Shown: positions 9,801 through 17,488, numbered from the stretch's first letter. The stretch: 64,000 nucleotides of DNA from an uncultured Collinsella sp. (GCA_959018755.1 CAUEMA010000001.1:124001-188000), one strand, 5' to 3'. Numbers and translations are program-made. Notes: generated by a model not told the origin, from the letters alone.

Positions 9801-9828
9801 GGCGCTGGCACCCATTAAGGAGGCATAA
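6820..9828 (+). CDS. lacZ: Beta-galactosidase, glycoside hydrolase family 2 (LacZ type)
   Basis: 1002 residues, close to E. coli LacZ (1024). Domain order is a jelly-roll sugar-binding domain, an immunoglobulin-like domain, a TIM barrel, a second Ig-like domain and a C-terminal beta-sandwich (galactose mutarotase-like, bgal_small_N). The acid/base Glu is in MGNESG (about Glu435) and the nucleophile Glu in FIWEWCDHG (about Glu529). It hydrolyses terminal beta-galactosides such as lactose in the cytoplasm; no signal peptide is seen. Start at ATG 6820 behind GAAGGAG. The YhcH-family gene follows after 3 bp. Regulation is by the operators at 6679-6786. Confidence 0.96.
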   Translation: MDAINDWENQALTHRNRLAPHAYFMGYEAADLAATYSRELSHGFVQLSGSWQFRLFEGPAAVSNEALCTYKPEWDHVEVPHLWQVDGYGNLAYTDEGFPFPVDQPFVPSDDPTGVYQRIVKLPAVPAGAREIIRFDGIESYGELYVNGKFIGMTKGSRLSAEFDVTDALVEGDNLFAVKVLQYSDGSYIEDQDMWWASGIFRDVYLMQRPAAHLVDFRFRTHREGDAALITLDTVAEGASRVVYTLSDGQNVVATGECVDGHAECSVADAHFWNPEDPFLYDLTLEVYDGDEVSEYVPHRQGLAEVTVEGNHIYLNGTYFKMHGVNRHDHDDHKGRAVGLERMRRDLELMKQHNINAVRTSHYANDPRFYELCDEYGIMLVAETDMESHGFENIGNIALVTDDPAWEPAYVDRVERLVMQERNHACIIMWSMGNESGYGCNIRAMYAKAHELDGRPVHYEEDRNADTVDVISTMYSRVSQMNDFGEHPFPKPRINCEYGHSMGNGPGGLSEYQEVFDRWDCIQGQFIWEWCDHGLAAVTEDGVAYDMYGGDNGDYPNNSNFCIDGMVFPWQQPSPGLTEYGQVICPVRMAYDAEAGELTVTNKRWFTTLEDVCLSAETLVDGDVVCRKTLMPGAVAPGESVQLPLVIREAAVGETLLTVHAYTMAAHAWCEPMFQLGASQFAIANHPAPAIAAPTRPELTVEETEQEIRIRSLNGELTFSKVNGTVSEWKASGRDVMTSGPQVGFWHPLVDNHAQEYDSLWKDNFIDVMQTSTRNVSWKQDDNAVVVTVSQRIAPPVRAFGMRVELVYTVLPSGRVDLKVSGEPYGDYSDIIPRIGISFEVPGCDRAVEWYGHGPGENYPDSLRANPVGHYRTTVDDMFTPYVMPQDCANREGTRWVALRSSHGDGLVVTRPSDAASNPFSFSAWPYSCEAIDNAKHVYDLVPGDTVTVNINDQLLGLGSNSWGSEVLDSYRTRFESFSFEVSLRPLTSADLAQALAPIKEA

Positions 9829-9831
9829 GTC

Positions 9832-10287
9832 ATGCATATCTTTAACTCGCGTGCCGATTTCGACGCCCAGATGAAGTCCGTCAAGAAGTGGATGCGTACC
9901 GGTCAGGCACTCGACGGCGTTTCTGAACTGCAGCACGATGTGGCGTACTCTATCGGCGACTCGCTGGTGTATTGGTGGGTGAACGCCCACGAGGCGGCTA
10001 CTGCCGATCTGGTCGGTCACCGTCGCTACCATGCCGTGCTCGCCCCGCTCGACGGCAATCTGACCGTTGAGGTGGCTTCCAAGGCCGATCTTACCTGTAC
10101 GCGCGCCTACAGCGATATCGATGATCGCGAGCGCTTTGAGGGTACGGGGGAGACCGTGACGATTCCCACCGGCGGCGTTGCCGTCGTCGAAATTGACGAG
10201 GCCTACCGTGTCGTGGCCGATGCCGCGGATCCCCGCGTCGTGGTACTGCACGTGACAGTCGAAGGTTATTCCTTCCCCAACAAGTAG
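9832..10287 (+). CDS. YhcH/YjgK/YiaL (EbgC-like) family protein
   Basis: 151 residues of the DUF386 beta-sandwich family that includes E. coli EbgC, the small subunit of the second beta-galactosidase, and NanQ, a sialic-acid anomerase. Family features are the HxxxHxxLxG-like segment (GHRRYHAVLAPLDG) and the late motif EIDEAYRVVADAADPRVVVLHV. The gene starts 3 bp after lacZ, so it is certainly co-transcribed and possibly translationally coupled. An EbgC-like accessory or sugar-anomerase role is likely, but the partner is inferred from the neighbour. Confidence 0.85.
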   Translation: MHIFNSRADFDAQMKSVKKWMRTGQALDGVSELQHDVAYSIGDSLVYWWVNAHEAATADLVGHRRYHAVLAPLDGNLTVEVASKADLTCTRAYSDIDDRERFEGTGETVTIPTGGVAVVEIDEAYRVVADAADPRVVVLHVTVEGYSFPNK

Positions 10288-10319
10288 TATTCGTCCGCCT
10301 GGACGTTTGCTTCGCGCCG

Positions 10320-10408
10320 TTAAGGGGGATGGCTTTGTTGACTCCCTTTTCCCCATTCCCCTTAGCAGGTGCGCCGTCCGTGTTTGCACTTGCAGCTCGG
10401 ACGGTTTT
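10320..10408 (+). terminator. Two hairpins between the YhcH-family and APC genes
   Basis: TAAGGGGGATGG (from 10320) pairs with CCATTCCCCTTA (to 10364) except for one G-T position. Downstream, CCGTCCG (10374-10380) pairs with CGGACGG (10398-10404) and is followed by TTTT. The second is terminator-like and could reduce read-through from lacZ into the transporter gene. Confidence 0.5.
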
Positions 10409-10440
10409 AGATGACATTTAACAGATGATTGGGAGGGCTT

Positions 10441-11904
10441 ATGAGCTCTGAAAAACGAGGAACGATTGGTTCGTTCGCTCTGCTGGGCATGACGGTCGCC
10501 GCCGTGTTCGGTATCAAGAACATCATCAACAACAACGCGGCCATCGGCTTGGCAGCTGCGCCGTCGTTCTTCTTCGCCACGCTTTTGTACTTTGTCCCCT
10601 ATACCCTGGTTACCGCCGAGTTCGTCGGCCTCAACAAGGACTCCGAGTCTGGCGTGTACGCATGGGTTAAGACCTCGATGGGTGGTCGCTGGGCGTTCCT
10701 GACGGCATTTAGCTACTGGTTCGTTAACCTGTTCTTCTTTGCGTCCGTCCTGCCCAACGTCATCATCTACGCGAGCTACGTGTTCTTTGGTGCCAACGCC
10801 GAGCTTTCGCAGCTGTGGATCACCATTATCGAGATCGTCGTCTTTGCTATCGCCACGTGGGTTTCGACCAAGGGCGCTAAGTGGATCGGCTCCATTTCCT
10901 CCTTCGGTTCGACCGCGGCTCTCGGCCTGACCGCCGTGTTCATCCTGCTGTCCCTGGCTGCTGCCTTTGGCGGCGTTGAGTTCGCTACGGCTCCTACTCC
11001 CGCTAACATGGCTCCCGACATGAGCAACTTCGCAACTGCGTGGGGCTTCTTCGGTACGCTTGCCTGGATCATCCAGGGCGTTGGCGGCGCTGAGTCTGTC
11101 GGCGTGTTCCTTAACGACCTTAAGGGTGGCGTCAAGGCCTTCGTGCGCACCGTCGTTATCGCCGGCCTGACCATCGGCCTTCTGTATGCAGGCGCTTCGC
11201 TGCTGGTTAACCTGTTCATCCCCGAGGGCGGCGTTGCCATCTCCACCGGTATCTTCGACGTATTCGGCGCTGTCTTTGCCCACTTTGGCATTCCCATGGA
11301 AGTGTCTACGCGCGCCATCGGCTTGATCCTTCTCGCCGCCACGCTGGGCTCCCTCATGATGTGGACCTCTGCTCCCATCAAGGTTTTCTTCACCGAGATC
11401 CCCAAGGGCGTCTTTGGTAGCAAGATCGTCGAGCTCAACGAGCATGGCATTCCTGCCCGCGCTGCTTGGCTGCAGTTCGCCATCGTCGTCCCCATCCTGA
11501 TCATTCCGGCCCTGGGCTCCGGTAACCTCGACGACCTGCTCATGATCGTTACCAACATGACTGCTGCCACCGCTCTGCTCCCACCGCTGCTGATTTTGCT
11601 TGCCTACTTTATGCTGCGCAAGAACTTTGACGCCGCTCCCCGTGGCTTCCGCATGGGTTCGCGCCGCTTTGGCCTGGTCGTTGCCGCATTCCTGCTTGTG
11701 GTCTTCTGCTTCGTGCTTATCTGCGGCACCATTCCGCTCGATCAGCCGCTGTGGCTGACGCTGGTCTACAACGTTGGCGGCGTGGTTGTCTTCTTGGGCC
11801 TTGCCGTGATGTGGTACAACCGCTACATCAACCGCCTGCGCGAGACCGATCCCGAGGCCGCCGAGAACGAGCTTCGCCCTTCCGTCCTCGATATGATGGA
11901 GTAG
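10441..11904 (+). CDS. APC-superfamily amino acid/polyamine-type permease
   Basis: 487 residues with about 12 to 14 predicted membrane segments. The first helix carries the unwound motif region typical of APC transporters (TVAAVFGIKNIINNNAAIGLAA). The overall pattern resembles GadC/YjeM-type glutamate/GABA antiporters. Substrate unknown. ATG 10441 is preceded immediately by GGGAGGG; the TTG 12 bp upstream is less likely. Although it follows the lacZ operon, it is not a known lactose permease type and is separated by 153 bp with hairpins, so it may be an independent unit. Confidence 0.85.
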   Translation: MSSEKRGTIGSFALLGMTVAAVFGIKNIINNNAAIGLAAAPSFFFATLLYFVPYTLVTAEFVGLNKDSESGVYAWVKTSMGGRWAFLTAFSYWFVNLFFFASVLPNVIIYASYVFFGANAELSQLWITIIEIVVFAIATWVSTKGAKWIGSISSFGSTAALGLTAVFILLSLAAAFGGVEFATAPTPANMAPDMSNFATAWGFFGTLAWIIQGVGGAESVGVFLNDLKGGVKAFVRTVVIAGLTIGLLYAGASLLVNLFIPEGGVAISTGIFDVFGAVFAHFGIPMEVSTRAIGLILLAATLGSLMMWTSAPIKVFFTEIPKGVFGSKIVELNEHGIPARAAWLQFAIVVPILIIPALGSGNLDDLLMIVTNMTAATALLPPLLILLAYFMLRKNFDAAPRGFRMGSRRFGLVVAAFLLVVFCFVLICGTIPLDQPLWLTLVYNVGGVVVFLGLAVMWYNRYINRLRETDPEAAENELRPSVLDMME

Positions 11905-11951
11905 CGGCTAGGATTAATCTACGGCTGTGGAATAAATCGATTCCCTTTCCT

Positions 11952-11986
11952 AAGGAGGGGCCTTACGAGGCCCCTCCTTTTGTGTT
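11952..11986 (+). terminator. Terminator of the APC permease gene
   Basis: AAGGAGGGGCC pairs with GGCCCCTCCTT around a short loop (TTACGA) and is followed by a T-rich tract. Confidence 0.88.
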
Positions 11987-12004
11987 TTGGGGCATGGTTT
12001 TGGC

Positions 12005-12232
12005 CCCCGTGGTCAAAAAATGCCAAATATGAGTACTGTTGCAAAAGAAGTGCCATATTTTTCGGCCTGCTCTGAGCGAAAATGGGCTCAAAATCGATTT
12101 ATCTAACTCCCTTTAAAGGGCGTTTGACGGCTTTCAACCTCTTCGAATCGCTCAAGCTAGGCAATTTGCTCTCGATTTTGCTGCTACTAAATTTGTGACA
12201 GTACTCATATTTGCCACTTTTTGACCACGGGG
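12005..12232. mobile_element. 228-bp MITE-like element with 35-bp terminal inverted repeats
   Basis: The left end (12005-12039) and right end (12198-12232) are inverted copies of a 35-bp sequence that begins CCCCGTGGTCAAAAA and ends GAGTACTGT, matching at 33 of 35 positions. The interior (about 158 bp) is visibly more AT-rich than the flanking genes and has no convincing open frame. No clear target-site duplication is visible. It lies in the gap between the APC gene terminator and the HPr-like gene. Confidence 0.7.
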
Positions 12233-12325
12233 TATCCGGAGGGGCCCTCGATAGGCATCTAACGCTACAATAACTACCACGTGGCTGGGTTTGCCGGCCG
12301 AATGTGTGATGTCGTGGGAGGGGAC

Positions 12326-12574
12326 ATGGTCGAGTTTACAAAGACGATTAAAGATCCGTTGGGACTACACGCCCGCCCGGTTGCGCTGCTCTATGACATC
12401 ATTGCCAAGCACCGTAGCGACGTGTCGGTCAGCATCGGCGACCGCCATACCGACGGTCGCGATGTCATGGGCCTCATGGCTCTCTACGGCGAGTGCGGCG
12501 AGGACATCATCTTTCGCGTTTCGGGCGTAGACGAGGCTTCCTGCGTTACGTCGATCAGAAACCTCTCGCTCTAA
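12326..12574 (+). CDS. HPr-like phosphocarrier protein with Asp at position 46
   Basis: 82 residues, HPr size. The phosphorylation site GLHARPV places His at position 15, exactly as in HPr. At the regulatory position, where low-GC Gram-positive HPr has Ser46 (KSIMGVMSL), this protein reads GRDVMGLMAL with Asp46, so it cannot be phosphorylated there by HPr kinase and may mimic that state. Start chosen at ATG 12326 behind GGGAGGGG, because the HPr fold begins there. It stands alone with its own terminator, not next to ptsI. Confidence 0.88.
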   Translation: MVEFTKTIKDPLGLHARPVALLYDIIAKHRSDVSVSIGDRHTDGRDVMGLMALYGECGEDIIFRVSGVDEASCVTSIRNLSL

Positions 12575-12583
12575 GCATGACAG

Positions 12584-12619
12584 GGCGCGGCAAAGGACAG
12601 CTCTTTGCCGCGCCTTTTT
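12584..12619 (+). terminator. Terminator of the HPr-like gene
   Basis: A 12-bp perfect stem GGCGCGGCAAAG / CTTTGCCGCGCC with a 7-nt loop is followed by five T. Confidence 0.93.
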
Positions 12620-12682
12620 GTTTCGTATAGGAAACTTTTTCGAAATCTGAATGGGGACCCTTTCCAAAAAGTTAGCCACGTG

Positions 12683-12694
12683 TTAGTTTACTAA
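12683..12694 (+). promoter_or_regulatory. Small palindrome upstream of the first feoA
   Basis: TTAGTTTACTAA is a 12-bp dyad 70 bp before the first feoA start. It has TTAG and CTAA half-sites like DtxR-family metal boxes but is shorter than the usual 19 bp. Weak on its own; position and the clearer box at 13298-13316 make it worth listing. Confidence 0.35.
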
Positions 12695-12762
12695 AGCGAA
12701 CATAGACGTGGTTAACTTTTATCGCGTCGATGTTGAGGACGAACTGACGTTAGGAGCCACTC

Positions 12763-13005
12763 ATGTCTTGCGGACCGCAGATGCCGGCCATGCCGCTTTC
12801 GATGGTAAAAGCGGGCGAAACCGTGCGCGTGTCTCGTGTAAAGGGCAATGAGGACATGAAGCACCACCTCAAGGACCTTGGCTTTGTCGAGGGCAACGAA
12901 ATCCACGTGGTGAGCTCGAGTGGCGCCAATATCATCGTCACGGTGCTGGGCGCACGCTTTGGCATCGATTCCAAGGTTGCCATGCACATCATGACCGTCG
13001 GTTAG
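12763..13005 (+). CDS. feoA: FeoA-domain protein (first copy)
   Basis: 80 residues with an SH3-like FeoA domain: MVKAGETVRVSRVKG, then HHLKDLGFVEGNEIHVVS and GARFGIDSKVAMHIMT. FeoA is a small cytosolic partner of the ferrous-iron transporter FeoB. A Met-rich N-terminal extension (MSCGPQMPAMPLSM) precedes the domain; an internal start at the last Met is possible. ATG 12763 follows TTAGGAG. First gene of feoA-feoA-feoB; the second FeoA starts 40 bp on. Confidence 0.9.
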   Translation: MSCGPQMPAMPLSMVKAGETVRVSRVKGNEDMKHHLKDLGFVEGNEIHVVSSSGANIIVTVLGARFGIDSKVAMHIMTVG

Positions 13006-13044
13006 TTCGCAGCATTTGATAAAAACCGAAAGGGGGACAAGAGG

Positions 13045-13266
13045 ATGAAGACGTTGGGTGACGTTAAGGTGGGCGAGAGCTCTACCATCGTCAAGCTTCA
13101 CGGTGAGGGTGCGCTTCGCCGCCACCTTATGGACCTGGGCCTCATCAAGGGCACTTCGTTCAAGGTCGTGAAGGTCGCACCGCTCGGTGATCCGGTCGAG
13201 ATCAACGTGCGCGGCTACGAGCTTTCCATCCGCAAGGAGGAGGCGGCCGTCGTCGAGGTCCAGTAA
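13045..13266 (+). CDS. feoA: FeoA-domain protein (second copy)
   Basis: 73 residues, a single FeoA SH3-like domain (VKVGESSTIVKLHGEG, RRHLMDLGLIKGTSFKVVKVAPLGDPVEINVRGYELSIR). Clearly divergent from the first copy, so this is an old duplication rather than a recent one. ATG 13045 has AAAGGGGG upstream. Two FeoA copies ahead of FeoB are common in anaerobes; the proteins probably bind FeoB or each other. Confidence 0.92.
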   Translation: MKTLGDVKVGESSTIVKLHGEGALRRHLMDLGLIKGTSFKVVKVAPLGDPVEINVRGYELSIRKEEAAVVEVQ

Positions 13267-13297
13267 GGGCTTGCGGCGTATATTTCTGCAGATAAAG

Positions 13298-13316
13298 TTA
13301 GGTTTTTCTAACTTAA
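13298..13316 (+). promoter_or_regulatory. DtxR/IdeR-like iron box upstream of feoB
   Basis: TTAGGTTTTTCTAACTTAA matches the actinobacterial DtxR/IdeR consensus TTAGGTTAGCCTAACCTAA at 15 of 19 positions and is itself a dyad. It lies 74 bp before the feoB start, between the second feoA and feoB. Inference: feoB has its own iron-responsive promoter or is repressed within the operon when iron is plentiful. Confidence 0.65.
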
Positions 13317-13389
13317 TGCAGCAACTTTGAAGCACATTATCCAGCCTGCGCGGAGAAAGCAGCGCAGGCACACAAGGAAGAAGGATTGA

Positions 13390-15717
13390 ATGGCGGATTC
13401 TCAGATCCATGTCGCGCTGGCGGGTAACCCCAACTGCGGCAAGACCACGCTTTTCAACCTGATCACCGGCGCCAACGGCTACGTTGGCAACTGGCCCGGC
13501 GTCACGGTTGAGAAAAAGGAGGCCAAGCTCCTAAGCGACAAGAACGTTACCATTACGGACCTCCCCGGCATCTACTCGCTTTCCCCCTACAGCCCCGAGG
13601 AGCAGTGCTCGCGCGACTACCTCATGAGCGGCGAGCCCGATGTCGTCGTTCAGGTGGTCGATGCCACCAACCTGGAGCGCAACCTGTACCTGGCGCTTCA
13701 GGTCATCGAGACCGGCCTGCCTGTGGTCGTTGCCCTCAACATGGCCGATCTGGTCGAGAAGAATGGCGACAAGATCGACACAGCCAAGCTCTCCAAGAAG
13801 CTCGGTTGCCCGGTCATGATGATCTCCGCTCTTAAGAACAAGGGCATCAAGGAGCTGTTCGAGCAGGTTAAGAAGTCCGCTGCTTCCAAGGGCCAGGTGC
13901 CGGAGCACAAGTTCGATTCCTCCATCGAGGACGTTCTGGACCACATCGAGAACAACCTTCCGGCGAGCGTTCCCGCCAACAAGCGCCGCTATTACGCCGT
14001 CAAGCTGTTCGAGCGTGATGCAGACGCCTGCAAACTCATCAACCTCACCAAGGAGAAGGCCGCTCGCGTGGAGCAGCTGGTCGCCCAGTGCGAGCAGGAT
14101 TGCGATGACGACGCCGAGTCCATCATCACCGGCGAGCGCTACGGCGTCATTGCCCACATCATCGACGAGTGCCTCACCAAGGCTCCGGCCAAGATGAGCA
14201 CTTCCGAGAAGATCGACCGCGTGGTTACCAACCGTATCCTGGGTCTGCCGATCTTTGTGGTCATCATGTTCTGCGTGTACTACATCGCCGTTTCCACATT
14301 GGGCGGCACGGTGACTGACTTCACCAACGACCAGCTCTTCGGTACCGACGGCTGGTATGTGCTCGGCCAGGGCCGCGATGCCTACGACGCAGCTGTCGAG
14401 GCCGCTGGCGACGACGTCGATTCGGTTGACCCGGCGGAGTATGGCCCGTATGTTCCGGGTATTACCACCATGGTCCACGACGCGCTTGTGGCGGGTGGTA
14501 CCGAGGACGGTGGCCTGGTCGATTCGCTCGTCTGTGACGGTATCGTCGGCGGCCTGGGCGCTATCTTCGGCTTTGTGCCGCAGATGTTCCTGCTGTTCGT
14601 GATGTTGTCCTTCCTGGAGGACTGCGGCTACATGGCCCGCGTCGCCTTCATCATGGACCGCGTGTTCCGTCGCTTTGGCCTGTCCGGTAAGTCCTTTATT
14701 CCTATGCTCGTGTCTTCGGGCTGCGGTGTCCCCGGCGTCATGGCTACCAAGACCATCGAGAACGAGAAGGACCGCCGTATGACGGTCATGACCACCACGT
14801 TTATTCCCTGCGGCGCTAAGCTGCCGATCATCGCCCTGCTCATGGGTTCCATCATCGGTGACTCTTCCACCACGGCCGCATGGATCAGCCCGCTCTTCTA
14901 CTTCCTGGGCGTCTTTGCCGTCATCGCTTCGGGCCTCATGCTCAAGAAGACCAAGCTCTTCGCCGGCCGTCCGACCCCGTTTGTCATGGAGCTTCCCGCC
15001 TACCACTTCCCGGCGATCCGTTCCTGGGCGCTGCACGTGTGGGAGCGCTGCTGGGCCTTTATCAAGAAGGCCGGCACGGTCATCTTCGCCTCTACCGTCG
15101 TGGTGTGGTTCCTCTCCAACTTTGGTAGCTACAACGGCGCCTTTGGCTTCCTGCCTGCCATGGAGGGCATCCCCGAGGAGTTCATGGACTACTCCGTGCT
15201 CGCCATGCTGGGCAACCTGGTCGCCTGGATCTTCGCCCCGCTCGGCTTTAGCACCTGGCAGGCAACCGCGCTGACTGTCTCTGGCCTTGTCGCTAAGGAG
15301 AACGTCGTCGCCACCGCCGGATCGCTGCTGTCCGTCGCCGACGCGGGCGAGACCGACCCAAGCCTGTGGACCGCGTTTGCCGGCATGTTCCCCACCATGG
15401 GCGCTTGCGTTGCCTTTGGCGCGTTCAACCTGCTGTGCGCTCCGTGCTTTGCCGCCATCGGCACCATCCGCAACCAGATGGACTCCGGCAAGTGGACCGC
15501 GATTGCCATCGGCTACGAGTGCGCTTTTGCTTGGGTCATCGGCCTGTTCATCAACCAGTTCTATAACCTGCTTGTCCTTGGGCAGTTTGGTATCTGGACG
15601 GTTGTGGCCATCGTGCTGCTGGTTGCGATGCTCTTCCAGATCTTCCGCCCCATGCCCAAGTATGCTTGGACGGACGAGGACGAGACCAACACTGTTTCCG
15701 CCGCAGTTTCCGCTTAA
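13390..15717 (+). CDS. feoB: Ferrous iron transport protein B
   Basis: 775 residues. The N-terminal G domain has G1 GNPNCGKTT (residues 12-20), G3 DLPG, and an NMAD-type G4 (ALNMAD), followed by a helical guanine-dissociation-inhibitor region and a polytopic membrane domain with two Gate motifs (SSGCGVPGVMATKTI; CGAKLPIIALL). It imports Fe(II) across the cytoplasmic membrane. A region of about 60 residues between the first two membrane segments (YDAAVEAAGDDVDSVDPAEYGP) is acidic and extracytoplasmic. ATG 13390 follows AAGGAAGAAGG. Terminator at 15747-15779. Confidence 0.97.
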   Translation: MADSQIHVALAGNPNCGKTTLFNLITGANGYVGNWPGVTVEKKEAKLLSDKNVTITDLPGIYSLSPYSPEEQCSRDYLMSGEPDVVVQVVDATNLERNLYLALQVIETGLPVVVALNMADLVEKNGDKIDTAKLSKKLGCPVMMISALKNKGIKELFEQVKKSAASKGQVPEHKFDSSIEDVLDHIENNLPASVPANKRRYYAVKLFERDADACKLINLTKEKAARVEQLVAQCEQDCDDDAESIITGERYGVIAHIIDECLTKAPAKMSTSEKIDRVVTNRILGLPIFVVIMFCVYYIAVSTLGGTVTDFTNDQLFGTDGWYVLGQGRDAYDAAVEAAGDDVDSVDPAEYGPYVPGITTMVHDALVAGGTEDGGLVDSLVCDGIVGGLGAIFGFVPQMFLLFVMLSFLEDCGYMARVAFIMDRVFRRFGLSGKSFIPMLVSSGCGVPGVMATKTIENEKDRRMTVMTTTFIPCGAKLPIIALLMGSIIGDSSTTAAWISPLFYFLGVFAVIASGLMLKKTKLFAGRPTPFVMELPAYHFPAIRSWALHVWERCWAFIKKAGTVIFASTVVVWFLSNFGSYNGAFGFLPAMEGIPEEFMDYSVLAMLGNLVAWIFAPLGFSTWQATALTVSGLVAKENVVATAGSLLSVADAGETDPSLWTAFAGMFPTMGACVAFGAFNLLCAPCFAAIGTIRNQMDSGKWTAIAIGYECAFAWVIGLFINQFYNLLVLGQFGIWTVVAIVLLVAMLFQIFRPMPKYAWTDEDETNTVSAAVSA

Positions 15718-15746
15718 ATCCGAATAAGGATTAACCCCTTTCCACG

Positions 15747-15779
15747 AGCCCGAGTGCCCCAGCGACACTCGGGCTTTTT
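15747..15779 (+). terminator. Terminator of the feo operon
   Basis: A 10-bp stem AGCCCGAGTG / CACTCGGGCT with a 9-nt loop is followed by T5, 30 bp after the feoB stop. Confidence 0.9.
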
Positions 15780-15805
15780 GGTGGGGGAGATGTGGCGTTT
15801 CCGCA

Positions 15806-15845
15806 GATAAAACCGACCAAAATAAACCTGTCCCTTTTTGGTAGG
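15806..15845. repeat. Intergenic hairpin repeat, CAGGTTTATTTTGG family (copy 1)
   Basis: An imperfect inverted repeat whose arms read ACCGACCAAAA and TTTTTGGTAGGT. Its reverse complement is nearly the same sequence as the element at 53155-53190, including the middle AGGGACAGGTTTAT. The two copies are in opposite orientations. Confidence 0.75.
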
Positions 15846-15892
15846 TGGAGAATAGGGTAAAGTAAGTGATGGCTAACTAGAGGAGGCTTACT

Positions 15893-16093
15893 ATGGCACC
15901 TATCGATATTGTTGTACTGGCCGTTATCGGTATTGCGTTTGTCGCCGTGTGCGTGCGCATCTACCGCAAGGGCACCTGCGCCGACTGCGCTCAGGGTGGC
16001 GTTTGCACGGGGCATTGCTCCAACAAAAAGACCTGTGCCGCGCTTAAGGGCGTGGATAAGATTGCCGAAGACCTGGGCCGCGGCATCAAATAA
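15893..16093 (+). CDS. FeoB-associated Cys-rich membrane protein
   Basis: 66 residues: one N-terminal membrane segment (IDIVVLAVIGIAFVAVCVRIY), then a cytosolic tail with a Cys cluster (CADCAQGGVCTGHCSNKKTC; six Cys). This matches the small FeoB-associated proteins found after feoB in many anaerobes, thought to aid iron transport or delivery. RBS AGAGGAGG before ATG 15893. It has its own terminator and is separated from feoB by 175 bp holding a terminator and a repeat, so it may be transcribed separately. Confidence 0.88.
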   Translation: MAPIDIVVLAVIGIAFVAVCVRIYRKGTCADCAQGGVCTGHCSNKKTCAALKGVDKIAEDLGRGIK

Positions 16094-16100
16094 GGCCCAG

Positions 16101-16134
16101 ACGCTCCGCGAGCATCCGTTCGCGGAGCGTTTTT
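16101..16134 (+). terminator. Terminator of the FeoB-associated gene
   Basis: ACGCTCCGCGA pairs with TCGCGGAGCGT and is followed by TTTT, 7 bp after the stop codon. Confidence 0.92.
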
Positions 16135-16229
16135 CGCTTTTGAGGGCGGGCTTGGCGAGTTGCTGGGTTATTTTGGGGTATCGTTAACTCAATTGTTTAT
16201 TAGCTGCCCGTCTGTACCGGAGTAACCCT

Positions 16230-17309
16230 ATGAGCGCACGCGTCACCATGAAGGACATAGCCGCCGAGCTTGGCGTTTCCATTAACACCGTGCATAAGGC
16301 CCTTACGGGCAAGGCCGGCGTGAGCGAGTCTGTACGTGCCAAGGTTAATGCTAAGGCTGAGGAGATGGGCTATCACCGCAACACGAGCGCTTCGAGCCTG
16401 CGTCGTAAGGACATCAATCTGCTGTTTTGTCTGCCATGCGCATCGCGTGAGGGCGCTTATTTCTATCGTTACCTATGGGAAGGCTGCAATCGCTTTGAGC
16501 AAGAGGTCATCGACCGGGGCATTACGGTTGAGCGCGTTGAATTTGGCGTGGGCGGCTACGCTGATGCACTCGAGCAAATCGACGAGCGTCTGCAGGTGGG
16601 CGAGAAGATTGATGGTTTGCTCGCCTATGCGCCGGGCGACGATCGTGCGACTGAGCTTTTGGGGCAGATCGCCGAGGCGGGCGTGACGATTGAGCTCGTT
16701 GACGGCGACCGCCCTCACCTCGATCGCCTGGGCGCTAGTTTGGCCGACTACTCCACAGCGGGAAGCCTGATGGCCGAGCAGGCGGCCAACCTGGTTCACG
16801 CTTCTGGGATCGATACCCGCGTGCTTTTATTGGCGGGCGACCCCTATACCGACTCGCACTATTTGACCGCTCGCGCCTTCCACAATTACCTTCGCGAGCA
16901 CAATGTTCCCTGGCAGGTCGAGGATCTGACCGGTGCTCATGCCCAGGTCAAGCAGCTCGAGCACGAGCTCAACCAGCGTCTAAGGTCATCGGAAGCCCCC
17001 GAGTTGATCTGCAGCGTGTTCGCCGTGGGCTCTGAGCTGATTGCCGATGCGCTTGTCTCGGCTAACAAGGCCGGCGAAGTAATGGTGATTGGCAACGACC
17101 TGTTCCCAGAAAGTGCGCTGGCTTTGCGTCGGGGCATCTTTACCAACATCGTCTACAAGGACCCGGTGAGTTTGGCATACCGTGGCGCCAAGACCTTAGG
17201 CGATTACCTGCTGTGGGGAAAGACACCGGCGGAGCCTGTGCAAAAGGGGGCTGTTGAGATGGTGTTTGCCAGCAACGTCGATCGTTACTGCGAGCTCGCC
17301 GGAATCTAA
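16230..17309 (+). CDS. LacI-family regulator, probable repressor of the uxa (hexuronate) genes
   Basis: 359 residues. The N-terminal HTH (MKDIAAELGVSINTVHKALTG) is of the LacI type, with a His in the recognition helix, followed by a periplasmic-binding-protein-like domain (LLLAGDPYTDSHYLTARAF, VMVIGNDLFPESALALRRGIF). It lies just upstream of uxaC in the same direction, with two perfect GGTGAACGTTCACC palindromes between. Inference: it binds these and is released by a uronate or a pathway intermediate. A further GTGAACGTTCAC copy at 30109 would extend its regulon to the KDG locus. Confidence 0.85.
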   Translation: MSARVTMKDIAAELGVSINTVHKALTGKAGVSESVRAKVNAKAEEMGYHRNTSASSLRRKDINLLFCLPCASREGAYFYRYLWEGCNRFEQEVIDRGITVERVEFGVGGYADALEQIDERLQVGEKIDGLLAYAPGDDRATELLGQIAEAGVTIELVDGDRPHLDRLGASLADYSTAGSLMAEQAANLVHASGIDTRVLLLAGDPYTDSHYLTARAFHNYLREHNVPWQVEDLTGAHAQVKQLEHELNQRLRSSEAPELICSVFAVGSELIADALVSANKAGEVMVIGNDLFPESALALRRGIFTNIVYKDPVSLAYRGAKTLGDYLLWGKTPAEPVQKGAVEMVFASNVDRYCELAGI

Positions 17310-17370
17310 TGTGTTTAGGGAGTTCCCTACTTGCCGCGTATTTTTTGGCAGGGGATTGAAAAATTGTTTC

Positions 17371-17412
17371 GAAGGTCGCTGATGGCGAATCTGCCGTCAA
17401 CGACCTTTCTTT
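17371..17412 (+). terminator. Probable terminator of the LacI-family gene
   Basis: GAAGGTCG pairs with CGACCTTTC and an inner GGC with GCC, followed by TCTTTG. The stem is interrupted, so confidence is moderate. Confidence 0.5.
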
Positions 17413-17488
17413 GTGCCGCTTCAACGCAGGATCCATGGCTCGGCAACCGTTAAGCGGTCAAAACCTACCGTTTACCCCGTGGTAGTTA

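Noticed and set aside
6796..11445. Very long open frame on the minus strand opposite lacZ and the APC gene
   Set aside because: It is the antisense shadow of strongly biased coding DNA; its translation is low-complexity His/Val/Arg-rich sequence with no family match, while the plus strand encodes clear LacZ, YhcH and APC proteins.
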